Below, piece by piece: positions 8,539 to 17,201 of a DNA stretch of 64,000 nucleotides; the stretch's first letter is position 1; every line of letters starts with the position of its first letter. A model generated the notes under the pieces. It worked only from the letters and a program-made list of their open reading frames with translations. It did no database searches and had not been told where the DNA came from. The translations under genes and the position numbers were made by a program. Source of the DNA: an uncultured Verrucomicrobiales bacterium (lineage in GTDB: Bacteria > Verrucomicrobiota > Verrucomicrobiia > Verrucomicrobiales > Akkermansiaceae); assembly GCA_937928735.1 (NCBI GenBank), contig CALFVF010000014.1, forward strand, positions 33,020-97,019, written 5' to 3'.

Positions 8539-9897
8539 TCAGGGCTTGGGTACAATGTCACGAGTGTGTTGTATCGTGGCAATAGAGTTGAGTGTGATTG
8601 TTAGGTCTCCAAGAGCTGGGTGTTTGGCCCTTAGTGTTTGGTGTTCTAGACTAATGTCTGAGACAAAGAGCTCACCGGATTGGTTAAGCTCGATTCTTAT
8701 GGGAGTTGGTGCTTTTGGAAGAGTCTCTGGGGCGTGGTTTGAGAAAAAGAGCTTATCGAGCTCGCTGGAAGGAACCTGCATAGTTTCACTGGCATGGGGG
8801 ACTTTGAAACTTAAAGAGAGATTCTCACCATCTTGGGGCTGTATGGCTAATGCTTCGCCTGAGAAGGACTGACCATTTTTATCATAAACGGAATCTAAGT
8901 TCGTGTTAGTGGCGCGCTCTTTTTGGGTGAGAGCATTGATGCCGCTCCACTTTTGAATGGTGATTTCACTCACTTCAACGGCTCCATTAAAGCGTGGAGT
9001 ACTCTCAAAAATAATGCCGTCGCCGAGAGGAGTCTTATCGATTCTATCAAGAAAAGTGCCGATCTCTTCGCCGTCAATAATGAGCGAAATCTGGCGGTTA
9101 CTACGGTCTACATTGAGTTGAATATAAGCAGTTTTGTTAGAAAAAGAGTCAGGTCGTCTCTGAATCGCGGCAATACCTTGATTACTTCTCGGGGTGACGC
9201 GCTTCAGCTCTATACCAGAGGAATCAAAAAAGAGCATGTAGCGATTTTGGCGCTGGAGAATGTTGCGCGAGTCTGTGCAGAAGTAGAACTTAAATTTTGG
9301 TGGGTCTTGCCACGTGAGACGAAAGGAAACACTGAAATTCTCGGGAAGTTCAAAGGATTGGTAGGCAACGGCCTTAGAGCGTGAGATAAGACTTCCGCTC
9401 TGGTAGATCCAGTCATTCATGAATTCCCACTCTTTTGTGCTATTAGGGCCCTGATAGATAGCATCGGGAGATTTTGCGCCAAAGTTAATCTGAGAGATAT
9501 GCTTTTTATGGATATCTAATTCACCTGCGTAGGGTGTGGAGACTCTCAGAATGTTTGAGGATAGAGAGAGAATGCGGCAGGGCAGTTTCTCGCCTGTACG
9601 CAGCGTGACATGCTGGGTGATGTTATCATTACTGTCTACTGTAGGGGACAGTAGGACTTGTTGGACAAATTCGCTTTTGAGCCTGATAGGCTCTGTTGAA
9701 TTTGGCAGGACAAGTGTAGCATAACCACCTTCTTTAAGAGAATCAATAGACTGAATCTCCCCGCTAAGTTGGCTGTGTCCCGCTAAATGAAGAGTATCTG
9801 CGGGTAGTGGAGAACTCACAGAGAGTAGACAGAGGAGTAAGAGACCTATGTGTTTTAAGGTCATTGTATGTGCATTGTTATGAGGGTAAGTCATCAT
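8539..9897 (-). CDS. Secreted NGD-repeat / LamG-like protein, second tandem paralogue
   Basis: Function unknown. The start is ambiguous. An ATG at 9912 gives 457 residues; the ATG at 9897 overlaps the upstream stop as ATGA, as elsewhere in this operon, and is preferred; an ATG at 9864 gives the most compact signal peptide, MTLKHIGLLLLCLLSVSS. Layout as in its neighbours: two beta-rich repeats (HLAGHSQLSGEIQS and LRTGEKLPCRILSL, the latter ending in YAGELDIHKKHISQINFG), then a jellyroll-like centre opening with YQGPNSTKEWEF, then two degenerate repeats (KNGQSFSGEALAI and LNQSGELFVSDISL). The YAG-x-L-x-I and Y-x-GPNS-x-EW motifs are shared with the gene at 7169-8536. It is probably exported and translationally coupled to the genes on both sides. 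Confidence 0.75.
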   Translation of the reverse strand: MMTYPHNNAHTMTLKHIGLLLLCLLSVSSPLPADTLHLAGHSQLSGEIQSIDSLKEGGYATLVLPNSTEPIRLKSEFVQQVLLSPTVDSNDNITQHVTLRTGEKLPCRILSLSSNILRVSTPYAGELDIHKKHISQINFGAKSPDAIYQGPNSTKEWEFMNDWIYQSGSLISRSKAVAYQSFELPENFSVSFRLTWQDPPKFKFYFCTDSRNILQRQNRYMLFFDSSGIELKRVTPRSNQGIAAIQRRPDSFSNKTAYIQLNVDRSNRQISLIIDGEEIGTFLDRIDKTPLGDGIIFESTPRFNGAVEVSEITIQKWSGINALTQKERATNTNLDSVYDKNGQSFSGEALAIQPQDGENLSLSFKVPHASETMQVPSSELDKLFFSNHAPETLPKAPTPIRIELNQSGELFVSDISLEHQTLRAKHPALGDLTITLNSIATIQHTRDIVPKP

Positions 9898-11360
9898 CGT
9901 TGAGTGGTCCATGCGTCGAGGGTGAGAAGGGAATCATCAAAGCGTATTTCAGAGAGGTAGCCGCTTTGGATTTCGAGGCGTCCTAGTGCGGCAGTGTTTA
10001 GATGGATGTGTTCTTTTGTGGCAGAGAGCAGAGTGCCTGTGATTTTTCCCTCGCCATAGAATGTTGCGGAGACTTCGGCAGAACTGAGTTCCTTGAGCGG
10101 CACTTGATTGTTCTGGGCAAAGTGAAGTGTTTTGATATCCTGGATAGGGATAGTGTAGTCAGCGTATGAGCCCTTTAAGTGTAGGGTTTGATCACTCATT
10201 GTCGTCTCCGTTCCAGAAAAACGATCCGTGTTATTGTGGAGCAGGACAACATCTAACTCATCGTGGCTGAGGCTAGCGGCACTGTCGCGCAGACCCGACC
10301 AGTGCTGGATGAGAATATCACTAATTCGGCATAAGTGTCGATTGTTGTAGGTGCTGAAGCCTATGCCATGGTGTTTGAGAATCTCCTTATCTGAGATCTG
10401 CCAGAGGCTGAGAAATTGCCCATCGATGTGGACTTCTAGAGTCGATTTTTGGCGATCCACTCGCACTTCGATCTGAGAGCCTAGGGCTTTGATACTCTGG
10501 TTTTGCTTAGCAATATGAGGGATTCTTTGCTGCGCAATCGTGCCGTCCTCACGAAGCCAGTATTGGTAGAGCGCGAGTGAATTCCCTGAGGTTCGGAGTA
10601 GAAGACAGGAGCCGAAGTGAGATAAGATGTGATTGACTTGCTCACTGCGGTGTCTTTGAGCTGTTTCGGGGGGATTGAAATCTGCGCAGAGAATTAGAGA
10701 GATAGTGGGGTAGCTCTTCGCATAGAGCTCGAAGGTGATGCGGTATTTATCTGGGAGAGTGAGATTGTTTTTCTTTAAAAATCCTTTTTTGTTCGTGCTA
10801 AACCACGCTGAGCTGAAAAATTCCCAGGGGTGGTCGGCGAGTTCTTCACCTTCGTTGAGCTGTTGTTGCTCGCTGTCGTTGAGTTCAATCACTTGCCAAT
10901 CATTCTCCAGAAACGGGCCTTTATAGAGTGTTTTACCAGAGCCTGCGTGAGGCGAGAGTGAGGAGATCGATTCGATAGGAATAGTTAGGGTGCCGGCGTA
11001 TTGTGTAGAGAGTGTGACATGTGTTTTAGTGATAGCTTTTATATCACCTGGAAGGATATCTTGGTTATTGAGCTGAACCCAGCCTTGATGGTCTAGTGGG
11101 AGAGTGGGATGGCCATGATTAAAGAGAATCCTATGCATCTGTTTACTCTCAAACTCGATGGGTGCGAGAGCATCTTCGTGCTGCCAGGAGATGACTTTGG
11201 AATTGAGGGCCCCCTCAAAGACCCCATGGAGATGGTCCCCATTAGAAAAGGTTAGTTGGTCTGGATTTTCTGCAAAACAGAGTGAACTACCGAATCCGGC
11301 GAGTGCGTAGAGAATGAGGCAGAGGCGTTTGGGGAGACGTGTGGGGAGGCAGGGTTTCAT
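9894..11360 (-). CDS. Secreted NGD-repeat / LamG-like protein, first tandem paralogue
   Basis: Function unknown; the longest of the three paralogues at 488 residues. An N-terminal signal peptide (basic PTRLPKRL followed by a hydrophobic stretch, cleavage near SLCFAEN) precedes TFSNGDHLHGVFEG and LNNQDILPGDIKAITK, the latter ending in YAGTLTIPIESISSLS. The jellyroll-like centre begins near LYKGPFLENDWQVI and runs to about residue 355 (IQHWSGLRD). The C-terminal pair comprises DRFSGTETTMSDQTLHLKG and KITGTLLSATKEHIHLN, ending in AALGRLEIQSGYLSEIRF. It starts within the stop of the prenyltransferase-repeat gene (ATGA). No lipobox or membrane anchor is seen after the signal peptide. Confidence 0.75.
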   Translation of the reverse strand: MKPCLPTRLPKRLCLILYALAGFGSSLCFAENPDQLTFSNGDHLHGVFEGALNSKVISWQHEDALAPIEFESKQMHRILFNHGHPTLPLDHQGWVQLNNQDILPGDIKAITKTHVTLSTQYAGTLTIPIESISSLSPHAGSGKTLYKGPFLENDWQVIELNDSEQQQLNEGEELADHPWEFFSSAWFSTNKKGFLKKNNLTLPDKYRITFELYAKSYPTISLILCADFNPPETAQRHRSEQVNHILSHFGSCLLLRTSGNSLALYQYWLREDGTIAQQRIPHIAKQNQSIKALGSQIEVRVDRQKSTLEVHIDGQFLSLWQISDKEILKHHGIGFSTYNNRHLCRISDILIQHWSGLRDSAASLSHDELDVVLLHNNTDRFSGTETTMSDQTLHLKGSYADYTIPIQDIKTLHFAQNNQVPLKELSSAEVSATFYGEGKITGTLLSATKEHIHLNTAALGRLEIQSGYLSEIRFDDSLLTLDAWTTQR

Positions 11361-12376
11361 TTTTCGTAGATGGGCAGAAACCTATAGTTGAGGGCGAGTG
11401 AGAGTAAATTGGTTGCTGTGGCGTAAGCGGCTCCTCGGTTACTATTCCAGGATCCCGTGGTGTCTTGGGAGGCAGCAAGAATACGCGCATTGCGCCTGTT
11501 CCACTCCTCCCAGCTCGCCTCATCGGCATGGAAGAGAGCCTGAGACATGTAGTAGCGGAAGTAATTGGGGTAGTGTGAGTCGAGGGTCTGGATGTTTTCC
11601 TTTAGGTGTGAGAGACTGCGTTGGTAGTGTCGCTTGTCCTTTTGCTTCGCGAGTGAATAGCACAGTGAACCTATGGCGGTGAGGGTGGTTTTTGCGCCTC
11701 CGTGGGATGTGTAGCCATACGTCCCACTGATGGAGCGGCATGTGGATAAGTACTTCAGACCTTTTTCAAAGGCACTATCAGGTACTGGTATGCCAGCATT
11801 GCGGGCGCCATAGAGAGCGACGAGTTGGCAGCCAGTTACTGTGGAGTCCGCGTCTTTACTGTCGGGCTTGTAGCGCCAGCCTCCTCTGGGATTAGTTTTT
11901 TGAGCTGTTAGAATGAGGTCGACAGCGTGTTTGAGAGACTCTTCAACACCGTCGATATTTGCCATGCCATAGAGCTCAGCGAGGGCGAGAGTCGCAAATC
12001 CGTGATTGTACATCGAATGTCCAATATAGCCGTTCTCTTTATTCTGATTGGTCATGATGTACTCAGCACACAGGCGAATATTTTCAGCATATGGGCCGTG
12101 GTTAGGGTCTTCTCCGTAGGCTAGTATTGCGAGTAGGCATAGACCAACCACACCAGGGTCTTGGCCATTGCCGGTGGCCCAGCTGCCATCACTGGACTGA
12201 CTCTTCGCGAGATAGCGGATGCCCTGCAAGTACATGTTATCTACCTGGGCGGGGATAGGATCATTACCCCTGCGCAGTATGTCCTGTGCTTGTAGTGGTG
12301 TTAGTAGTGCAAAGACTGGTAGAAATGCCAGTGTGCAATAGAACCAAATACGTGTGTTAGATAGGTGGGTTTTCAT
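11357..12376 (-). CDS. Secreted prenyltransferase/squalene-oxidase-repeat (alpha/alpha toroid) protein
   Basis: Export signal at residues about 10-31 (FYCTLAFLPVFALLTPLQAQ). The rest is helical with QW-like repeats typical of the terpenoid cyclase/prenyltransferase toroid: QSSDGSWATGNGQDPGVVGL near 60, QNKENGYIGHSMYNHGFATL, PRGGWRYKPDSKDADSTVTG, and QDTTGSWNSNRGAAYATATN at the C-terminus. The DCTAE or DxDD acids of true squalene cyclases are not obvious, so catalysis is doubtful; exported proteins of this fold in PVC bacteria are usually uncharacterised. Its start and stop both overlap neighbouring genes by 4 nt. It probably acts with the DUF4175-like protein, since the two families often share an operon in Planctomycetes and Verrucomicrobia. 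Confidence 0.8.
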   Translation of the reverse strand: MKTHLSNTRIWFYCTLAFLPVFALLTPLQAQDILRRGNDPIPAQVDNMYLQGIRYLAKSQSSDGSWATGNGQDPGVVGLCLLAILAYGEDPNHGPYAENIRLCAEYIMTNQNKENGYIGHSMYNHGFATLALAELYGMANIDGVEESLKHAVDLILTAQKTNPRGGWRYKPDSKDADSTVTGCQLVALYGARNAGIPVPDSAFEKGLKYLSTCRSISGTYGYTSHGGAKTTLTAIGSLCYSLAKQKDKRHYQRSLSHLKENIQTLDSHYPNYFRYYMSQALFHADEASWEEWNRRNARILAASQDTTGSWNSNRGAAYATATNLLSLALNYRFLPIYEK

Positions 12377-13113
12377 TTGCTGCGCTGTTTCGCTCTCTCC
12401 TGTGCACCCTTGTTGTATGCGTCTATGGCCTTGTGAAATTCTTTGGGAAGAGATTCTTTAATCGTGCCACCTGCGGCAGGCACTCGGCGCTGCTTCAATC
12501 CCTCTGAGGCATCACCTGAGAAGCTCTCAGAGGCCGCGTCGGAATCTCCTTTTTGGCCTTCACCTCCTTTTTGGCCTTCCGATTCTTGATCGCCAGGTTT
12601 TCCGGGTTTGGAGCCTTGTTGTTCTCCCTTACCCATCATTTGCTTCATCATTTCTAACATGCCATCCATGCTCTGCTGGCCTTGTTGCTGCTCTTGTTCT
12701 CCTTTTTCGCCATCTTTCTTGTCTTTTTTCTGAGAAGATTCTTGCTGTTTCTTCTGAGCTGACTGAAAGATGCGCTCGATAATCTCGGTCTCAATGGCGA
12801 TGGTGTCACCACTTGTGTTTTCCTCCTCTAGGTTATCGATGACTTCCACCATGAGTGTCTCCACCTCTTCGAGAATCTTGATGACTTGTTCGCTCGTTTG
12901 GCTCTCGATGAGTTCTTGGATATCGGCACTGAGTTCATCTTGTCGATCGGCTAGCTTCAGAATCTGATCAGATAGGTCGATCTGCGTTTGTTTCTTTTCT
13001 TCCTCGGTGAGAGGTTTTTTCTCTGACCACTGCTCAGGTTCGATAGCGAAAGCTGCCGTGAGGGGGCTGACGAACAAGGTGAGAGTGAGGTAGAGTTGGA
13101 GAGAGTGGTTCAT
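12373..13113 (-). CDS. Secreted low-complexity Gln/Lys/Gly-rich protein of the DUF4175 operon
   Basis: A 246-residue exported protein with a signal peptide (LYLTLTLFVSPLTAAFA). Residues about 30-115 are acidic helices likely to form a coiled coil (DLSDQILKLADRQDELSADI; LEEVETLMVEVIDNLEEE). The middle is rich in Gln, Lys, Glu and Gly with Met-rich helices (MDGMLEMMKQMMGKGEQQG). The C-terminus, RRVPAAGGTIKESLPKEFHK followed by AIDAYNKGAQ, looks like a folded helix and resembles the ends of proteins that accompany DUF4175 proteins. It overlaps both neighbours by 4 nt. Biochemical role unknown; probably a scaffold or partner of the large membrane protein upstream. Confidence 0.7.
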   Translation of the reverse strand: MNHSLQLYLTLTLFVSPLTAAFAIEPEQWSEKKPLTEEEKKQTQIDLSDQILKLADRQDELSADIQELIESQTSEQVIKILEEVETLMVEVIDNLEEENTSGDTIAIETEIIERIFQSAQKKQQESSQKKDKKDGEKGEQEQQQGQQSMDGMLEMMKQMMGKGEQQGSKPGKPGDQESEGQKGGEGQKGDSDAASESFSGDASEGLKQRRVPAAGGTIKESLPKEFHKAIDAYNKGAQERAKQRSK

Positions 13114-15740
13114 GGTTGGATATCTCTATGGAGTTGCTCTAAGGCTCGAGTTTGGGCTCGTATACCTTGCTCTTGTTGGATGAGTTTCATGACTTTGAGC
13201 ATGAACTCGAAGTTTTGGTTGTTCTGGCTTTGTTGACCACCACCACCACCGCCTTGTCCAGACTGCATGGCATTTTCAAGTTGCTTGCTCCATTCCTCAA
13301 GCTGTTTGGACCAGCGAATCGCTTGGTCAATAGTCAGGTAGGAGTGATTCTGGGTGATCTCTTCTTGGAGAATCTCCATGCCTTGAGTGATGTTAGACTC
13401 AATGATTTGATCAAGTAGCTTCTTATGCTCTTCTTTCTGTGTGCGCGCGTAGAAGTGCGTGAGGTCTTCTTGTATCCATCGAATATCGGAAGCGGTACGC
13501 TCCTGTAGACGAAAGATATTAATGAGATCTCTCTCTACAGCGGGATCTAACTGATCTGTATCGAGGCCAATTAGGGCATTAACTTGGCGGATAGTGGAAG
13601 TGGCGACATTCTTCTCGTCAGTAGCTGCTCGTCGTAGGCGTGCCACGAAGGTGCTGCCCTCAAAGTTCTTGTTGGCCTCGTTTGCTTTTTGAACGATGTC
13701 TTGCATCTTCTCGACATTTTTTTTCTGCTGCTGAGCACTTTCCTTGATGTCCTGCTTCGTCTTTTCTTGGGCATTGCGCTGGTCGCGGGCGTCTTTGAGT
13801 TTCTCCGCAACTTTTGGCATGTCCTTCTCTGCGAGCTCTTTCATCTCTTGGGCAGAGTCCGCCATTTTCTTGAGTGTCTCAGGGTCAATCAAATCATTGC
13901 GCATCGATTCTTGGAAGAGTTGCTCCATGCGTTTGGTGAGCTGGCTCATCCGCTCGGTGTTTTCTTGCTCTTTGGCTTCTTGCTCAGCGATGCGTTTTTG
14001 GTTGTCTTCTTTCTGGAGGTCTTTGGCTTCGAGGTTATCGAGGCGTTTGGTTTCATCCAGAGAGGTTTGTTCACGGCGAAAGGTGTCCTCTAAGTCATTG
14101 ATAATATCATCAAATTTACGCTTTTGGATCTGAGCGTGGTCTTCCTCAGTGACGATGTAGATGGTGGTTGGCTTCGAGTAGACTCGCTCTGTGGCTGGAT
14201 TGTAGTCTTCTGCCCAGGCTCTTAGTTCGAGTTTTTGTGGGGCGATATTGTAGGCAATCGGGCTGAAGTCTATTTCTTCCGTGAGTTCGGTGCGCTGTGG
14301 AGAGCCTTTCGCGAAGGCTTTTTCACCAGTGGAGGGTGTTTGTGCTGAGGGGTCATCGAAGGAGCCTTTCCAGGCGAGGCCTGTGCTGCGAATCCCATAG
14401 TCATCTGAGCTGGTGATGGTGATTTTTGTGAAGTCCTTTGCCAGCATAACGTGACCGTTCTTCACATCTGAGAGATAGGTACTTGGGAGTTCATCAGAGA
14501 TAGGTTCAATGCGTATTTCTCTGGGAGCTGCACCATCGAGATGATGAATATCTTTCCAGTCTAGGAGAATGTCTAAATACTCTTCTCCCATAGTGAGTGG
14601 TTCTGTCTGGAGTTTGTGGCCATTGGTGCGAACAGGAAGGACTTTGGTGCTCACAAGCTTGGTTTCTTCAATGTCTGCTGTTTGTTCGCTCTGTGGTTCT
14701 TTATGAATTAAGAGCTGAGCATTGGCGCTCTGGAGCTCGTTTGTGGAAGTGGAGTGTAGGGAAAATTGGCTGCCTTTGAGGACACTGATGACGCCACTGC
14801 GCACTTGGCTCTTCTGGTCGGCTCGCTCCAGATAGTCGGGAAGTTTGAGGTGGGCTGAGATGCTCTCTAGCGCGGGGCGCAGCATGGGAAGAATGGTGAG
14901 GGAGTCGACATCATCGCCAGCTTTGAGTTGTATTTTCTTGCGAGCTTGTTGCGCAGGGAACTCAAAGATAAATATTCCATCTTGAGTCTCGCTGCGTATC
15001 CAGGGTTGAGAGGAAAGTCTCGCGTAGGCAGAGCCTGGGTCTTTGCTGTCTTTTTCTAGAGGGATACGGAGCTGGAAGCTTTCTCCATATGGGACAGGGT
15101 AGGGCTGGGGGAGTGCAGAGAGGTCGAGTTTTGTCGCTGTGTAGCGCGGTGTGTCAGAGAGAGGGAGTAGCCAGCGAGCCATCGAATTCTTAGCGGCTTC
15201 TGGATAAGTGAAAAACAAACTCGCTGCTAGTGCTAGACACCCAGCAAGTACGAGAGCTGCTTTACCGTGCCAGGAGTGGGGCAGAGCTTCTGAGAGGTTT
15301 TTGCCCTGTACATCTTTGGCGACAGTGCGCATGGCGGCACCTCGCAGACCTTCACTGAGGGAGGTTTCGCTCTCACTCTGGTGGCGTAATTCGACGATAC
15401 CTAGTAGGCGGTCGCCGAGACGTGGGTATTTCTTGGAAATGAGGGAGGCTAATTGCTGCTCCTTCTTGTGCTTAAAGATCCAGCGGTTAATCCAGATGGG
15501 GGCAAAGACGGCAAAGACAGACATGCCCACTAAGAATAGGATCAGGCGCACAGCAGGTGGCGTGTCCCAAACACGATCAAGACCGAATAGTATAAGTGCT
15601 GTCACAATCCAGCCGATGATTCCAGAGAGAATGGCTTCTGTGAGCTTGATTCTCCATAGTTTCTTGCGGAATTCTTCCAGTTGCTTTTGTAGCTCTGGTG
15701 GCAAATCCACGTGATAAGAGTTTTTTTGTGATTTTGGCAT
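13110..15740 (-). CDS. Large DUF4175-like membrane-anchored coiled-coil protein
   Basis: First gene of the six-gene envelope operon, 876 residues. Two transmembrane segments lie near residues 38-58 and 65-85, and a third near 160-180 (ALVLAGCLALAASLFFTY). A beta-rich, presumably extracytoplasmic region follows (about 190-530). Then comes a long charged coiled coil (about 545-700, heavy in Lys, Glu and Gln) and a C-terminal helical part with a polyglycine linker (SGQGGGGGGQQSQNNQNFEF) ending in EQGIRAQTRALEQLHRD. This matches the layout of DUF4175-family proteins that often lie near MoxR/vWA and squalene-cyclase-repeat genes; here MoxR and vWA genes are absent. The function is unknown in any species I am aware of. 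A scaffolding role across the periplasm is inferred from topology. Confidence 0.8.
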   Translation of the reverse strand: MPKSQKNSYHVDLPPELQKQLEEFRKKLWRIKLTEAILSGIIGWIVTALILFGLDRVWDTPPAVRLILFLVGMSVFAVFAPIWINRWIFKHKKEQQLASLISKKYPRLGDRLLGIVELRHQSESETSLSEGLRGAAMRTVAKDVQGKNLSEALPHSWHGKAALVLAGCLALAASLFFTYPEAAKNSMARWLLPLSDTPRYTATKLDLSALPQPYPVPYGESFQLRIPLEKDSKDPGSAYARLSSQPWIRSETQDGIFIFEFPAQQARKKIQLKAGDDVDSLTILPMLRPALESISAHLKLPDYLERADQKSQVRSGVISVLKGSQFSLHSTSTNELQSANAQLLIHKEPQSEQTADIEETKLVSTKVLPVRTNGHKLQTEPLTMGEEYLDILLDWKDIHHLDGAAPREIRIEPISDELPSTYLSDVKNGHVMLAKDFTKITITSSDDYGIRSTGLAWKGSFDDPSAQTPSTGEKAFAKGSPQRTELTEEIDFSPIAYNIAPQKLELRAWAEDYNPATERVYSKPTTIYIVTEEDHAQIQKRKFDDIINDLEDTFRREQTSLDETKRLDNLEAKDLQKEDNQKRIAEQEAKEQENTERMSQLTKRMEQLFQESMRNDLIDPETLKKMADSAQEMKELAEKDMPKVAEKLKDARDQRNAQEKTKQDIKESAQQQKKNVEKMQDIVQKANEANKNFEGSTFVARLRRAATDEKNVATSTIRQVNALIGLDTDQLDPAVERDLINIFRLQERTASDIRWIQEDLTHFYARTQKEEHKKLLDQIIESNITQGMEILQEEITQNHSYLTIDQAIRWSKQLEEWSKQLENAMQSGQGGGGGGQQSQNNQNFEFMLKVMKLIQQEQGIRAQTRALEQLHRDIQP

Positions 15741-16032
15741 GGAATGGAGTGAGAGAAGAAATCGAGAAGTTCTTGAGAGAGTCTGTCGAGTCTACATCAT
15801 TGTAACCTACTCTCATTTGTTATTCTGGCTACGATATTCTATCTGAGAATCTTCCCTAGATTTTGTCTCTTTTCCAGCTGAAATAGCGTGGAGGGACAGA
15901 AAAGGTGAGATTTGGCCTGTTTTGCCCATTTTCAAGTGATTCTAAGGAGTAAAGATGACTCTGAATAGCACTAGAATGCGCAAATAGATATAGGCTGTGG
16001 TCATTTGGTGAGCCACCACTGGGTGCTTTGGT

Positions 16033-16485
16033 CTAGCGTTTGTGGTTATTGAGCGCCTGCTCGAACCAATTAGTCTGGAGCTCTGAGCTAGAATCTTGCT
16101 TTGGGAGAGAATTCTGTGAGGTGCTGCGTGTATTCCACCAGATGAGACTCGCTCCTTGTGTGTGCTTGTCTTTCACATAACGTCCTTGATATTGCTCTGC
16201 CATCTGGCGCATGAGAGCGATCGCTCTGGGAGCTATGACAGCCTGCCCTGTGGTGGAGCCATAGCCGTGGATGATTTTCACGCCCTTGCGCCCTGCGTGC
16301 AGAGAGCTATCGATTGCCTGGAGGAGCTTCGAGCGTGCCTCCTCCCAGGTCTCACCTTGGTGGGCAATATCGATTTCTAGTAGACCCGCCTGACCTGTCG
16401 AACTCGAACTGGATTCGCCACATTTTGGACAAACACTATTCGCAGTCGCTAAGTTCGGGAAGTCACAATGGCAGCACTGGTACAT
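16033..16485 (-). CDS. Zinc-ribbon plus Smr-domain protein
   Basis: 150 residues. The N-terminus has a CxxC...CxxC zinc ribbon (CCHCDFPNLATANSVCPKCG). Residues about 33-120 resemble a small MutS-related (Smr) domain: EIDIAHQGETWEEARSKLLQ followed by KGVKIIHGYGSTTGQ, in which HGYG stands for the usual HGxG nuclease motif; the DLHG motif is degenerate (DIAHQG). Smr domains nick DNA or RNA or act in ribosome rescue. The weak first motif makes nuclease activity uncertain. The gene lies 50 nt downstream of the RibD-C gene on the same strand and may be the last of that transcript. Confidence 0.65.
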   Translation of the reverse strand: MYQCCHCDFPNLATANSVCPKCGESSSSSTGQAGLLEIDIAHQGETWEEARSKLLQAIDSSLHAGRKGVKIIHGYGSTTGQAVIAPRAIALMRQMAEQYQGRYVKDKHTQGASLIWWNTRSTSQNSLPKQDSSSELQTNWFEQALNNHKR

Positions 16486-16535
16486 AGCAGAATCTAATAG
16501 CTGTGAATGATGCAGAGGTCCTTACGCAGTGACCT

Positions 16536-17198
16536 TTACGCAGAGGCTTTTTGGTAGGTGAGAAAGCATTCACCATCACTGGTCGGCTCGAAATGGCTGA
16601 GGATGAAGTGCTGACTTGTGGCTAAGTAATCACCGATTTGACCAGTGAGTGTGGGTGCCTCTTTCCCACCAAAGAGTGTGTGAGCGGCCAATGTAAGATG
16701 AAGTTCATCGAGGAGGTCGAGCGCGAGTAGACTCTTTAGTAGCATGCCACCTCCTTCGCAGTGGAGCGTTTTTACTCCGTGTTGATCTTCTAGGTGGTGG
16801 AGAAAGGCAGGGAGGGAGCCAGAATAATGCTGGAGAGTTGTTACTCTTGTTAGAGAGTTGTTTGTCGTATCCGTCATGCCTGTTCTCTCAGTCGGTGTTT
16901 TTGCCTCTGTGTGGCAGAGAAGAATCAGCCCACCTTGTGATTGCAAAATAGGGTGATCAGAAGGAATGGGACTGGAGCGGCTAACGATACAGCGCAGTGG
17001 CTGCTGGGACTGGTCAGGCACGCGCATTGTCATGGTATCTGCTAGGAGTGTACCTCTGCCGACGAGTAGGGCGTCTTTGTCTTTCCGCAGCTCAAGGAGA
17101 CGTTGTGAATCTCGCTGAGAGGTGAATCTCGCGGGAGTGTAGCTACGAGTCGAGATTTTAGCATCCGCACTCATAGCAATGTTTGCGGAAATATACAT
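16536..17198 (-). CDS. RibD C-terminal-domain (DHFR-like) reductase
   Basis: 220 residues of the riboflavin-biosynthesis reductase/dihydrofolate-reductase-like fold. MYISANIAMSADAKIST is the first strand and helix; DALLVGRGTLLADTMTMRV is the diagnostic NADPH-binding block, LHCEGGGMLLKSLLALDLLD the second nucleotide-binding block, and LTLAAHTLFGGKEAPTL the substrate-loop region. No deaminase domain is attached, so it is either a stand-alone pyrimidine reductase of riboflavin synthesis or a related reductase of unknown substrate. It starts 3 nt after the M23 peptidase gene, so co-transcription is likely. Confidence 0.8.
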   Translation of the reverse strand: MYISANIAMSADAKISTRSYTPARFTSQRDSQRLLELRKDKDALLVGRGTLLADTMTMRVPDQSQQPLRCIVSRSSPIPSDHPILQSQGGLILLCHTEAKTPTERTGMTDTTNNSLTRVTTLQHYSGSLPAFLHHLEDQHGVKTLHCEGGGMLLKSLLALDLLDELHLTLAAHTLFGGKEAPTLTGQIGDYLATSQHFILSHFEPTSDGECFLTYQKASA

Positions 17199-17201
17199 GG
17201 C

